Made by a program: the position numbers and the translations under genes
The notes under the pieces: model-generated
What the model saw: the letters and a program-made list of their open reading frames with translations, nothing else
Databases searched by the model: none
Told to the model about the DNA's origin: nothing
Assembly: GCA_034509735.1 (NCBI GenBank)
Contig: JACGWO010000001.1
Coordinates: 10,680,854 to 10,744,853 of the forward strand
From: Sesamum alatum
Taxonomy: Eukaryota; Streptophyta; Magnoliopsida; Lamiales; Pedaliaceae
Length of the DNA stretch: 64,000 bases
Direction of reading: 5' to 3'
Shown here: piece after piece, positions 23,925 through 34,554 of the stretch
Numbering within the stretch: position 1 is the stretch's first letter
How the letters are laid out: each line of letters opens with the position of its first letter

Positions 23925-24524
23925 TGGAGTGGGGAAAGGAGAAACAATATGCAGATAGGAAGCCTGTGATAGCCCAAGGATCTGATAGGATAAGGCTTTC
24001 ACCTGGAGATCATATTGCAGAGGAGATGAATCGGTCCTCGGTGCCCTATATGATACTATGCTTTCTCACGACGAGCTGTTTTTGGTTGAAGCATTGTCCG
24101 CTAATTTATTTCCTAAAATTGAGTTGATCTTTTTACCTAGCCTTTTTTTCCCCCTTATAATGGAAAACATTTGAGTCATCGTCTTTGGAGGCCATATAAA
24201 TGATTGTAGCTTGAACCACATTTCATACCGTGTTTGTTGCTTCAAGTGTAATGTTTCTTGTGATTAGGGCTGTGGAACACAATTTTGATAATCTAATATT
24301 AATAAGCAAGGCCACATTAAAATTACAGAAGCCAAATGGAAGGATCATTATCACAGGGCCTGCATAAAAAGATTTCCTTGTTCATCCTGTCTCTATGTTG
24401 TGATCGACAGTTAACGAAGTATCTTGGAGACATGAATGGGAAGGGATTTGTTTGGCCGAGCGTCGTGCTCTAAACACCTAAAAGGAGGAAATGAACTGAT
24501 GAAACCAACTGAAAGATTCCCGTT
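23925..24524. other. Convergent 3' regions of SPB1 and the PCBER-like gene
   Basis: SPB1 3' UTR on the left, the minus-strand gene's 3' UTR on the right. No further gene visible. Confidence 0.45.
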
Positions 24525-26429
24525 TCAAACATATTGGTCAAGCACCTCATCCACGGTGATGTATTTGACGTCAGGATAAAGCTCCGATGCTTCCACACCA
24601 AATGATGGTTCAATCTCAAAATTTGTCTGATCCCCCTTCACAAAAGCAGAGTGGCAAATTGCTAGTCTGACGTTGAGTGGGGCTGAGGCTTCTGCAAGAA
24701 ACATAATAAACACTTGAGCAACAAACAATGGAAGTGTCTCTTACACATTGGGAGTTGCAAGCCTTGTGACAATGGAATTCCTACTCGGGATTATATGATA
24801 TGGTGGTGGTCTACAATAAACGAGAACCTCACGCAGATACTATAGCTTTTCATACCTTGAATGTTTTTCACAACTTGCTCCTCTGGAACATATATTTTTT
24901 CAAGGTTTTTCCCAATCTTTTTCTCCCACAAGGACACTAGGTCATTCATAGATATCGCGTTGGCAGGAGGTCTAATGTAGAGGATCTTATTTAAGGTTCT
25001 CGGATCATCCACAGCTTTAATGGTGTAAGTGGCAATATCCTCTTCCCTGTTATACACAGCTGAAACATTGAAAACAGCAGAATAAGTTTTTAACTTCACT
25101 TGCAATGTGTATTTGATCCCTCGTTTTTCTCTGATTTTACCTGCTTCTTTGAGCTGGAAGATGAATGAAGAAATTAAGAAAGGAGCAAGTTTCTTCATGA
25201 ATGAATGCAATAAAGAAAATGCCTTGGGGTATGCTGGAGAATTCTATCACTGCTACCAATGGGTTAAAAGCATAAAATATTTACTGTCCCGCTTATGGAT
25301 TGTGCCATACGGATCATAAGTTTAATTACCTTTTACATTGCCGTCCCCTAAGATAACAACCTTATCCCTGGGTGGAGCCGTGGTATCTAGCTGTGCCAGT
25401 GTTCTAACAAATATACCAGCAAAAAAGTTCTTGAGACATAGGTAAAAGGGACTCCTGCTGCCTCAACAAGACGACGAAATTGAGCCTTGTGTGCAAAGGT
25501 CGTTTTAGCTGGCTCAACAGCATGAACACGATCCACATCGTTTCCAAATTCTGAAGGAAAGAATCGCTGGAAGCATCACAATTATGAGAATACAAGTCTG
25601 GTCTAAAATCTGTGAAACAATTCTGAAATAAGACTATAGGATGCAAAATGCTCAGATTGATTATTGACAAACTGGAGGCCAAGTAGAACCATGAGCACAT
25701 AGACACTGCAACAATGATCCTTTCCCCTTATAATGAATGCTTAAGCATCTCACCTCTTCACTCATTCCACCCGATCAACTTTAGTTCAATAATCTAATAA
25801 TGTATTCTTCAGATTTACTCGAGAAAAGTTGAAACAAAGGCGTGATTAATGCAATAACAATTTTGAATGGATCTAAACCAGAAAAGAGATCAGAGAAGTA
25901 AATTTCACCCCTATTTCTTGAATTTGTAGTTCAAACTTGTTTACCTTAACATTGCCGGCCTCCTTAATAGCAGCTACGATCTTGCCTTGATCATTCAACT
26001 GAGCGTAGCCAACAGTTGATATCACCACATCGACTTGCTTTATAGCTTTCACCAGGCTCTCGTGATCATACAAATCTCCCTATACCATCTCAATCAGCCA
26101 AATGAATAAATACAATTATGTAAGTTCCATATGCTAGCGGTTCTCTTCTCTTCCAACTCGGACATCTTTCTTATGAATTTTCCAGAAAGTAAGAATTAGA
26201 AAACAAAATTTTAATGAAAAACACGAAAGTTTGAGCTCACAAGAATGAACTTGACGCCGGAATTTCTGAAGCTTTGAATGAGGTCAGATTTGTGAGGCGC
26301 AGGGTTGGAGAGAGTGGACTCTCTAACTAAAATGAACGTCGGGTGACCGGCGCGGGTGCTGGCTTGGACGATGAATTTTCCGATGTATCCCGTTCCGCCG
26401 ATTATCAGAATCTTACTCTTCTCCGCCAT
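24525..26429 (-). pseudogene. PCBER/isoflavone-reductase-like gene copy 1, single-base frameshift
   Basis: Member of the NADPH-dependent PIP family (phenylcoumaran benzylic ether, pinoresinol-lariciresinol and isoflavone reductases). Exons on the minus strand: 26429-26241, 26079-25945, 25566-25330, 25059-24856, 24691-24525; intron phases are the same as in copy 2. Seen: the NADPH loop GGTGYIG (residues 11-17), RFFPSEFGND, and the likely catalytic Lys135 (AHKAQFRR). In exon 3, after FTYVS (residue 153), one base is missing near 25427-25431 relative to copy 2 and the family, and the frame stops 14 codons later. Past that point the other frame resumes perfect family sequence (PPRDKVVILGDGNVK, EEDIATYTIKAVDDPRTLNK, HSAFVKGDQTNFEIE) to a normal stop. 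All splice sites look intact. So it is either a recent pseudogene or an assembly error. As read, the product would be 167 residues instead of about 310. Confidence 0.85.
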
Positions 26430-26629
26430 CTGAAAGAATCTCCGGCGACACGCTCAGTCGGAAAAACTTTGTATTGGTTGTGCACTTGTTGTAAAAATGA
26501 GACTTATCCAAAAGAAGAAAACTTAACGGTTTTTTAAGATGGCGCAAATAAGGCGAGTGTAATTTTATTCAGTATAATTATGCTCATCTCTTCTGATGTA
26601 TTTACATATAGATCTTATATGCTTTGAAA

Positions 26630-27078
26630 ATTATATTTTTATTTTTTAAATTTATTTTTATCTAATGAATAGGTACATCTATTAGTCAAAATTTATTGAA
26701 TTTATTGATTTTAATAATAAAATTAAATGAAAATCGATATTTATCCTCGCTTGACTCATTACTGACTTATTGTAGATCAAATAATTTTTTTTTATTAAAC
26801 TACCCTTACAATGTAAAATATATCTCCTTACTTGCATTAACGTGTGAAAATATATAAAGTTAGTTTGATTATAAGTCAATAATAACTCAATCGATATAGA
26901 TATCAATTTTCATTTAATTCTTTTTGTTAATATCAATATATTCGATGAATTTTGGTTAACGAATGGACCTATTTGTTAGACAAAAGTGAACCTCTAGGTT
27001 ACTAGATGTAAATTTTCAAATTATAAGGAATTTACGTGTAAATAGACCAAATCTCATTAAAGAGAGTGTAATTATCCC
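26630..27078. mobile_element. Decayed relative of the 50928 MULE-type MITE
   Basis: Shares ordered blocks with 51010-51448: AGTC-AAATT, GACTTATTGTAG-TCAAA, AACTACCCTTA-A, TTGTTAATATCAA-A, GGACCTATTTGTTA-A-AAAAGT and the terminal GTGTAATTATCCC ending at 27078. The left end is too worn to place and no target duplication is evident. Confidence 0.6.
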
Positions 27079-27181
27079 TTTTATCTATGTTACAAATTTT
27101 GTTTGATTTTTAATTATTAACTGTTACTCTGCAAGTGTATACCAACCAACCTATGTTGCACGCCCTGTGCGTATGTGAAAA

Positions 27182-27445
27182 TTAGTTGTTGTAGCACGCC
27201 GTTTTTACGTGTATATAATAATATTTTTTACGCTTTAAAATGTATTCAACAAGAGTAAAATATAAACCAATATATCACATTACCAAAAATAAAGAAAGAA
27301 AGAAAAGAAACTAATTTATCAATTAATGTACAATTTAGAAGTTAAATAAGTTAGTTCTATTATCGATTAAAGTACCATTTTTTATGGTGCAACAGTGTTA
27401 TTAACCGTCGTTTGTGAGTTGAAAGGAATTTTCTTTTTATATCTT
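27182..27445 (-). mobile_element. Helitron-like copy, reversed and diverged
   Basis: Reads on the minus strand as the same family as 57814-58106. Its 3' end on that strand is ...GGCGTGCTACAACAACTAA; internal matches include the run ATTGATAAATTAGTTT and TTACTC(T)TGTT-type blocks. Ends are approximate. Confidence 0.5.
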
Positions 27446-28071
27446 TTGTTTCTTTAAAAATTTATTTGATAATAAATAAATACAATTTAAATAGTTAAGA
27501 AGTTTAATTTAATTTGATTAAAAATTATAGGAAAATGGGATGATAGGGCACATGTCAAATTTGGCAAGATAACACCAAGAAGGTCGTTTTCAATTCTGAA
27601 GAAGTATTTTCCTCGATAAAGAAAAAGAAAATCTAAAAAAGAATTTAGACTGTGATCTCATTCACTTCTATGAATTGGGTTGTAATCACACTTGATTGGA
27701 TTATTGGATGATTGTGAATTACATCTTTCTGTTTGTCTTAAAATGTAGACAAAAAATCATTCACCCATCACAATAAACAAAATCATGGGATGAATGAATA
27801 CCAAAAATTTAAATGTAACACACAATGTATAACTAAATCTAAACAATGACATCACCATTTATTCATCATTAATTTAATTATCATACCAGAATCTTTGAGA
27901 ATACTGCGATTGGTGTAAGAAAAGGACCAAAATCAACAACTCTAAAGCTAATCAGTTTCTGCAGCAGCATATGCCTTTCATGCCTCATCTAAGTTAATGA
28001 AGAACATTAATTACTGTTGCAAGAAGTGGTGGGAGAAAACAACAATCCTCCATCAAAGCCAAAATACAAGC

Positions 28072-29950
28072 TTACAACAGGGTGTCCAAGTACTCGGTAA
28101 TCTTCGTGTATTTGATATGTGGATAGAGCTGCGTTCCGTCCACACCGTTGGATGATTCTATGTCGAAGTATGTTTGATCCCCCTTTACAAAAACGGAGTA
28201 TATAAAAACCATCTGCATGTTGTCTGGATATGGCGTTTCTGAAATGCAACAGAAGGTAACAGAACCGCTGTCAAATTAAGGATACATGTACAGATAACGG
28301 TATAAGCCCGGCTAGCTCTTATATTTTCATTTTATGCAGTCAAGCCAAATACGCACGAGAAAACCATTTCTTTATCAACTCAGACCAGGCTTGGTGAATA
28401 AATATACAAGATTAATTGCCAACTAGAATCCCAAATATAATTGTATGGAATAAAGCAGACACTTAGAAAAGAGCATGAGAACTTTGAATCACTGCTTCAA
28501 TTCAATCAACATACCATGGATTTTCTTAAGCAGCTCTTCTTCTGAGATATAGTTTCTCTCAAGACTTTTTCCAATTTTTTTCTCCCAAATATCAACGAGC
28601 TCGTTCATGGAAAGCGTGTTGCCAGGTGGCCTCAAATACAGCACTTTGTTCAATGTACGCGGATCATCCACTGTGCTAATAGTGAATGCAGCAACATCGC
28701 TTTCCTTCACAAAGACACCTACAGAGACATAAAAAAAGAAAAAACATCCGTTTGAACCAAAGCTCCTACTAAAAACGACGAGTGCTTACTCTTTCTAAGA
28801 CAGACAAAATAATATCAGTTAATGATCTTGTTTCCAGTGACTAACAATGAGACCTTTAACATTTCCATCTCCAAATATACTGACTTTGTCTCTTGGGGGG
28901 GCTTGAAGGCCTGGCTGGACAAGGGACGGAAGCAAGTAACTCGTATAGAAGTTGCAGCAGATGTAAGTGTACGGAATGCCTTCAGATTCAACAAGACGCC
29001 TAATTTCAGATTTCCTCGAATAGAAGTTGTGATCCAAGTGGGATACTCGAGTTTTGTCAGGATCCAATCCAAACTCCGAGGGAAAGAACCTCTGCAAAAT
29101 TCCCAGCTATCCGTTAAAACAGAGGTGAACAGAATTGAAATTGATGTCATGAAACTACGACATTGTATCGTCAACTAAGTGATTATTCATTCCCCAACCC
29201 CCACCCCGGAAAAAGGTGCTCACCTACGTGCACAGAAGGATCTCACATGATTTAATTTAATGGGAAAATAAATAACAATGAATGATTACTATATCACATG
29301 ATTTCCTTTATTGACAATACACCTATGTATTTTCACAACGTTTCCACTGTGGTTGAGCATATTACTGAAAGGGATATTAGCAAAAGCCTTTCGTAGTAAT
29401 CATATTACTAATTAATGTTTCCCTTGACTTTTTCCACACTAAATGGTAGGTCAAACATTAGTTTTCTGTATGTCTTTGCACTGATAGAAACTGAAAAAAA
29501 CAAAAATGGAAAAGAGAATACGAACAGATTAAAAACCTTGATGCAACCGGCACGTCTGATAGCCGGAATGAGGAGCTTCTGATCGAGGGCTTGCTTTGCA
29601 GAAACAGCACAGATCACAACATCAACTTGCTTTAGGTATTTGACTAAGCTCTCTTCATCTTGCAATGAACCCTACGAACAGCCAAAAAGAAATCACAACC
29701 TGCAAGAGAAACAATTGAGACAAAACAACAAACAACGGCGTATCCGATGACATGCTTTACAAATCTCGAGGCCTGCATTCGAGAGGAATTGAAGTTTCTG
29801 GAGTTTGTTCGAGTCGGAAAATGCGGATTCTCTTACGAGCCCCAGAGTTCGATGCGACGAATTTAGGCTTGCTTTAGCAAGTTCGAACCCTAGGTTGCCT
29901 GTTACTCCTATTATCAGTATCTTGCTCTTGCTTTCCGCCATTGAGTTCAT
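28072..29950 (-). CDS. PCBER/isoflavone-reductase-like NADPH reductase, copy 2
   Basis: Exons on the minus strand: 29950-29756, 29671-29537, 29091-28854, 28718-28515, 28238-28072, giving 312 residues (309 if Met4 starts), the usual family length. Seen: NADPH loop GVTGNLG (15-21), VVICAVS, RFFPSEFGLD (111-120), likely catalytic Lys137 (SRKSEIRR), CCNFYTSYLLPSL, DKVSIFGDGNVKG, DVAAFTISTVDDPRTLNK and VFVKGDQTYFDIE. The family reduces benzylic ether bonds of phenylcoumaran lignans or related phenylpropanoids in the cytosol; the exact substrate cannot be read from sequence, and eugenol/isoeugenol synthase-like activity is an alternative. The first intron needs a GC donor (AAA|GCATGT at 29755-29750) to keep frame. 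It forms a tandem pair with the frameshifted copy 1 and lies next to a laccase on the same strand. Confidence 0.88.
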
Positions 29951-30892
29951 TTGATTGGAGCAGCCTGCGGCGGTTGTGGTGGTGTCGCCGCGGTGCGAAA
30001 CGGCTTTGAAAGGTTTCAGTTGTCTTTAGGCCGCGTTTGGTTCGTACTCTATACTGTTTAAAAAAAATTACTACCACTGAAGAAAAAATTGAAGTACATT
30101 TGATCGATATATATTTAAATTAATTACATTTATTAAGTTCTATATAATTATATGATCACTAAAACAAAGTAGTTATATAATTATTTGAATTTGAATGACC
30201 TCGATCCAAATAATTTTTTTCCTTTTAGGAAATTGAGAATTTTTTTAATAAATCGATTACAATAATCAATATAGAAATATTTATATCTAATAATTACTCA
30301 CAATTATAAAATTGAATTATATTTTCTTGGATATGAATTTCCAAAATGTATTAATATTGAGTTAGTTAAAATTCTTTCTTCACATTTTGTTTTTTTTTTT
30401 GTCCTTTTTAACCTTGTACTTGCACTTTTTCATTCAATTTGTTCAGAAAAAAAATTAAATTTCAAAAGATTTCATATTCATATCTATTCACCTTAACCAA
30501 ACACTAAATTATTTCGCTTACATTCCCTTTTACTTTTATTTATATATATATATATTGAGTTTTCGTTCCAACAAAACAAACACTTGGTTTTCATTTAATC
30601 GTCAAAACAACGATTAGAAAAAAAGAGAAAGGGAAAAATATAAAACGGGAAGAATTTCATTTCCCTGATGAGAAATATCCCAAAAGAATTAAAAATTGAA
30701 TAGATCAATCATGATTCGTTGAAATCCAATATAAATTGGTAAACAAATCTTACATATTTCAAGGAACAAAGAATAGATACAAGTAAGAAATTAATAATGT
30801 TCAAAGTGGCAACATGTTTAACGTGCCAAGGAAATCGCCGATACGAAATCACGAGTTTCTCTCAAATTTATAGGATCAATTTTGTTGCGAGT
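29951..30892. other. Promoter of PCBER-like copy 2 and laccase 3' region
   Basis: AT-rich. A GGCCGCGTTTGGTTCG motif at 30030 resembles a MITE terminus, and CTTAACCAAACACTAA near 30492 could be a weak partner, but no target duplication is visible. No gene. Confidence 0.4.
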
Positions 30893-33033
30893 TTAACAAG
30901 GTGGAAGATCCTTGGGCGGAGGCAAGACTGAATGATCCGCGTCTGGTCCATCCTCCACCACGAATGCTGTCTTCAGTCCCCACCCAGTATGAACCTCCAA
31001 GTGACAGTGCATGAACCATACTCCTATAATATCACAACAGTTTTTCAAAGTAATGCTCATTAATAACAGAGATTGCCAAAATCTGAAGATATGACTGAAC
31101 ATATAATGTACCTGGATTATCAGCTCTGAATCTTATGGCAGTCCACCCGCCGGTGGGGACGCCGACCGTGTTTCGTTCAGGCGGATCGACCAAGTTGAAC
31201 TTGGCGGGGTCGTTCTTTGGATCAAAGTTACCGATCCCACTACCGACCACGAAGAAATTGTAGCCGTGGAGATGGAACGGGTGAGACTCAACGGATAGGA
31301 GGTTGGTGTCTTGTAGTACTAGTTCAACTGTTGAGTTGAATGCTATCTTGCTGAGCCGTGGACGGTTGCTCTTCGTGGTTTGTAGATTGGCCGTGAGTGG
31401 TGCTCCGGTGTAGTTAAAAGGCGTGGGGGGGCGGTCTGGGAAGTCGGTTGTGAACACTCCTCTAAGGTTGAAGTAGTGAGCCTGTAGAAGTGCAGTTTGA
31501 GGCATCACGAAGGTTATGTTGTTTAATGAAGCTGTTAGTTGTGTTCCGTTCTGGCAAGTCGGGCAGGGGTTCACTCCGAGGCCTATAGTGTAGAAAAGAT
31601 GGCGGTCGACGTTAAGTGGTACTTTTGCAGGGAACCGTGGAGAATTTAGGCTTCGGAGCTTGGCATTGTAGTTAAGTGCAAAGGCACTGTCATTGAGTGC
31701 TGGTAACTGAGGAAGGCTTGGAATTATAGTGTTTTGGATGCCTTTGTATTGAAGTATGGCTGTGGCAGTTTTGTTGTCGACAGAAATTGGCGCGTCCATG
31801 AATGGCCTTGCAGCCATGAAGTATCTGCCGGGGGCTTGGTTTGCTCGGAGGAGAACGTTTGTGGTCTGACCGGGTGCTATCAGGACTGCATTGGTCGAGA
31901 AGGGCTTTGTGTAGACGGCGTCAATTTCCACCACCGTCATGTTGTGGCCAGCAACGGCAAAGAAAAGCTCGTCGTTGAGTGCAGCGTTGATGATCCTCAA
32001 GAGATAAGTTTTTCCTTGCTCAACCTCTACGGCATATGTGTCTGCACACGACAATATACAAAGACATCCTATGAGACATTTTTAACAAGAACAAGTTCAT
32101 CTGAGCACAATCAGGTCCTAACGTCTTACGTTTCTCCGAACATGGGAACAGCGGCCCTGGCTTGCCGTTGATGGTGTGTGCGTCCGACGTCTTTGGAGGC
32201 AATCCCAGCTTGTTTCCTTGTTTAACGACCGTTTCGACATCATCGTTCCACCATTCCCCTATTTTCGCCAGTTTTCAAACATATTAACCTTATTATCATC
32301 AGTAGAAAGAATCTGATTGAGTTGCAGTAACTTTTTGCTTATTTAAGAGAATCACCTAAGAGTAAATTGAACTCAAAATCAGGTTGGGGGAAAGGATATG
32401 AAGTCCCCTGTTTAGGCATTATCACAATAGCACCATAAACAGTGGCTCTCAGCCAAGAGATGTGTGCATGCCACCATAACGTTCCTCGTTGCCCTGTTAC
32501 ATTAAAATCGTAGGTGTAACTTTGCCCTGTCTGCACCGGACACTGCGTTACATAAGCCGGTCCATCAGCCCACCCGTTGCGATATTGCTTCAATCCATGC
32601 CTGCCCGAAAAAACCAAATGAAAAGGACTAATGAGCCATAGTCATTAGCAAAAACAACCTGATCATTGAACTGAATACTTAAACTCCCCTTTACCAGTGA
32701 ATCGACATGTTATACTGCGCAAAATTAGTAACGTTAATGAGAAGTCGATCTCCTTCTCTAACGTAGACGGTCGGCCCTGGAAACATCCCATTCACCGTGA
32801 CAATTGGCTTCTCATGGCACAACCTGCTCACGTTCTTTACTTGAATCTGAAAACACAATTAATACAAAGAATCAAATCAATACAACAGTAAAATGCACTC
32901 GTACAGAAATAATTAACACATTTATGATATCGTGACTAACATCAAACTGGTATTTCTTCACTGCAGCCGTAGCTGGAGTGGAGACGTATCCCACGAGACA
33001 GACAAGAAACAGACGAATCGTCCAGTGAAACAT
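30893..33033 (-). CDS. Laccase (secreted multicopper oxidase)
   Basis: Apoplastic p-diphenol:O2 oxidoreductase that oxidises monolignols and other phenolics to radicals in lignin or lignan formation. Exons on the minus strand: 33033-32941, 32846-32695, 32600-32356, 32258-32130, 32041-31112, 31023-30893; phases close to 559 residues, the standard plant length. Residues 1-23 are a signal peptide ending near TPATA. Copper motifs: HWHG (81-84), WWHAH (124-128), HPFHLHG (460-466) and HCHLEVH (522-528), with Leu533 as the axial position. Several N-glycosylation sequons (NVT, NMS, NGT) are present. [12 protein letters not shown] and [11 protein letters not shown] are typical of the LAC2/4/17-like group; I do not assign a subclass. 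The start is the first ATG before the signal peptide. Intact. Confidence 0.95.
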
Positions 33034-33110
33034 GTTTAACTTCGAATCCTTTTCAAGAAGATTAACCTTAAACTTATGAAATTATGAGCAATGTGGGATG
33101 TGTCGAGGAC

Positions 33111-33120
33111 ATTTTATAGG
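33111..33120 (-). promoter_or_regulatory. TATA box of the laccase gene
   Basis: CCTATAAAAT on the minus strand, about 80 bases upstream of the start codon, in the expected position for a short 5' UTR. Confidence 0.55.
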
Positions 33121-34140
33121 AGTGGAAGAAGGCTATAGTTAGGAAAAGGCAACAGTCTGTTAGGTAGAGAATTGCATATACCAAAGCTTACAAGCAATAT
33201 GCTGATGGGGACTTTAAGTGTATGCCAAAGCAAAGAGGTGAAAAACTGAGTTTTGCATTACAAATATTAGCGTATGAGAGGTACGTAAAGCCAACCATCA
33301 TACTGAGCTTTACCGTTAAGAAATAGGTATTATTTTCTATTTTTTTTATTGGAAAATTCTTGTCCGGACCAGGTTTGGTCGAACCAAATCAATCATAGAG
33401 CAATATGGTACACTTGCTATGTAATTGGTCACTTTCCCTGAACTATACACCAATCACACGACAAGTGTATTGTCCTTGCCTTATGATTAGTTCAGATTTG
33501 GCTGAGCCAAGTCCGATCTTTTTGTTTGTTTTTTTAACTTGCTATTGTTATGTTTGTGCTTTGACCTGACTTGTTTTGCTGAATTTGTTCTGTTTTTTAT
33601 TTGGTTAATTCTTATTATTATACTGTAATAATGTGGTAATTAGAAAATTTAATTTCCTGGAAAAAAAGTTTGCGATCAGTGAGGTAAAATGCACCAGAAA
33701 TTGTTGTACTGGCCAGTAGGTGGTAAAGATGTAGGTAAAAGAGTAAAGCAGCAATATATTCCGTGTTAATTTTATATTATTTTCGTTCCAAAATACTTAT
33801 TTACGATGCACAAAGTTAAATTTGTTCATCTTTTGTTAACTTATTATATCGGTTCTTTGATATTTTTGATCTCACTGAAATAAGTATAACTATTATGCTT
33901 TTATTTTAAATTATTTATATTTTTTAAATTATACATACATCCATCAAGAACGTCAATATCATTAACATAAATAATTCATATTTTCTGAAAAGTTATACAT
34001 ATATCCTCAGAAATCAAAATCGTTATACAAACTACCCATATTTTTTTATTTTTAAGAATATTTTTTGTAATTACATAAAAAGAGAAATAATTTGTATAAA
34101 TAAATCATAACTATCCCTAAATTTAACGAACAAAGCCCAA
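33121..34140. other. Laccase upstream region and AT-rich intergenic DNA
   Basis: Apart from the small MITE at 33350-33525, nothing recognisable: AT-rich, no open frame of note. Confidence 0.4.
33350..33525 (+). mobile_element. Small MITE (copy A)
   Basis: About 175 bases with imperfect internal symmetry: ATTCTTGTCCGGACCAGGTT at one end and its diverged complement (GGCTGAGCCAAGTCCGAT) at the other. Shares ordered blocks with 60950-61105 on the opposite strand (TGGTTCGACCAA-, CAATCATAGAGCAA, ACACTTGCTATGT-ATTGGTCAC, CACGACAAGTGTA). Confidence 0.65.
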
Positions 34141-34156
34141 TGAAAGTCATAACTAT

Positions 34157-34330
34157 TTGGGCCAAAGCCCAAATATATCAGCCCATTAGTACTGGAAAGA
34201 GGACTTGGAATGATATAAATGGTTAAAGCCCACTCCAGCGGCCCAAACTAATTATACAAATTTAAAAACTGTGCGAGTTGATTGAATTACCCCTAATCTC
34301 TTCTATAAATACACCAGTGCTACAACCCTA
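34157..34330 (+). promoter_or_regulatory. Site II / TATA / telo-box promoter of a small transcription unit
   Basis: In order: TTGGGCC and AAGCCCA (34157-34170), AGCCCA (34180), AAGCCCACT (34225), GGCCCAAA (34240), a TATA box CTATAAATA (34303-34311) and a telo-box-like AACCCTA (34324-34330). This set is typical of plant genes for ribosomal proteins and snoRNAs. Transcription would start near 34335, just upstream of the snoRNA candidate. Confidence 0.6.
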
Positions 34331-34440
34331 GTGCAGACTGGGGGAATTCGCCTCCAAGGCTCCTGCATGAAACTCTGGTAAGGGAAATTTGTCGTTGTTT
34401 CACAGTTCGCACACACAGAGATACACACGTTTGTGTGTGT

Positions 34441-34554
34441 GAAAGAGGAGGCGCGATGATGAGGGAAGTATAATCTCGTTAATCTGATGATTTACTGAGG
34501 AAAAACACTTCTAATCCATTCTTACTTTGACTGAGCGCCTTCCCTTTCTTATTT
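34441..34554 (+). ncRNA. Candidate box C/D snoRNA, possibly U15/snR13-type
   Basis: C box ATGATGA (34456-34462), D' CTGA overlapping a C'-like TGATGAT (34484-34492) and D box CTGA (34531-34534). The D box is followed at once by GCGCCTTCCCTTTC, which pairs with GAAAGAGGAGGCGC just before the C box (two G-U pairs), a clear terminal stem. The 12 bases before D' (AATCTCGTTAAT) are complementary to ATTAACGAGATT, which I recall as a conserved 25S/28S rRNA segment targeted by U15 in animals and plants and by snR13 in yeast. A second stretch, TAATCCATTC, is complementary to the adjoining rRNA bases. A possible splice donor (CTCTG|GTAAGG at 34379) upstream suggests the snoRNA may sit in an intron of a non-coding host. 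The target assignment is from memory. Confidence 0.6.

Larger units (their letters stand above)
26430..28071. other. Spacer between the two PCBER-like genes; repeat-rich
   Basis: Contains the copy 1 promoter (26430-26600), a decayed copy of the 50928 MULE MITE (about 26630-27078) and a reversed Helitron-like copy (about 27182-27445). 27450-28071 is AT-rich, with the 3' UTR of copy 2 at its end. No extra gene. Confidence 0.5.

Noticed and set aside
30028..30600. Possible Harbinger-like element starting GGCCGCGTTTGGTT
   Set aside because: The best right-hand partner is weak and no target duplication is present.
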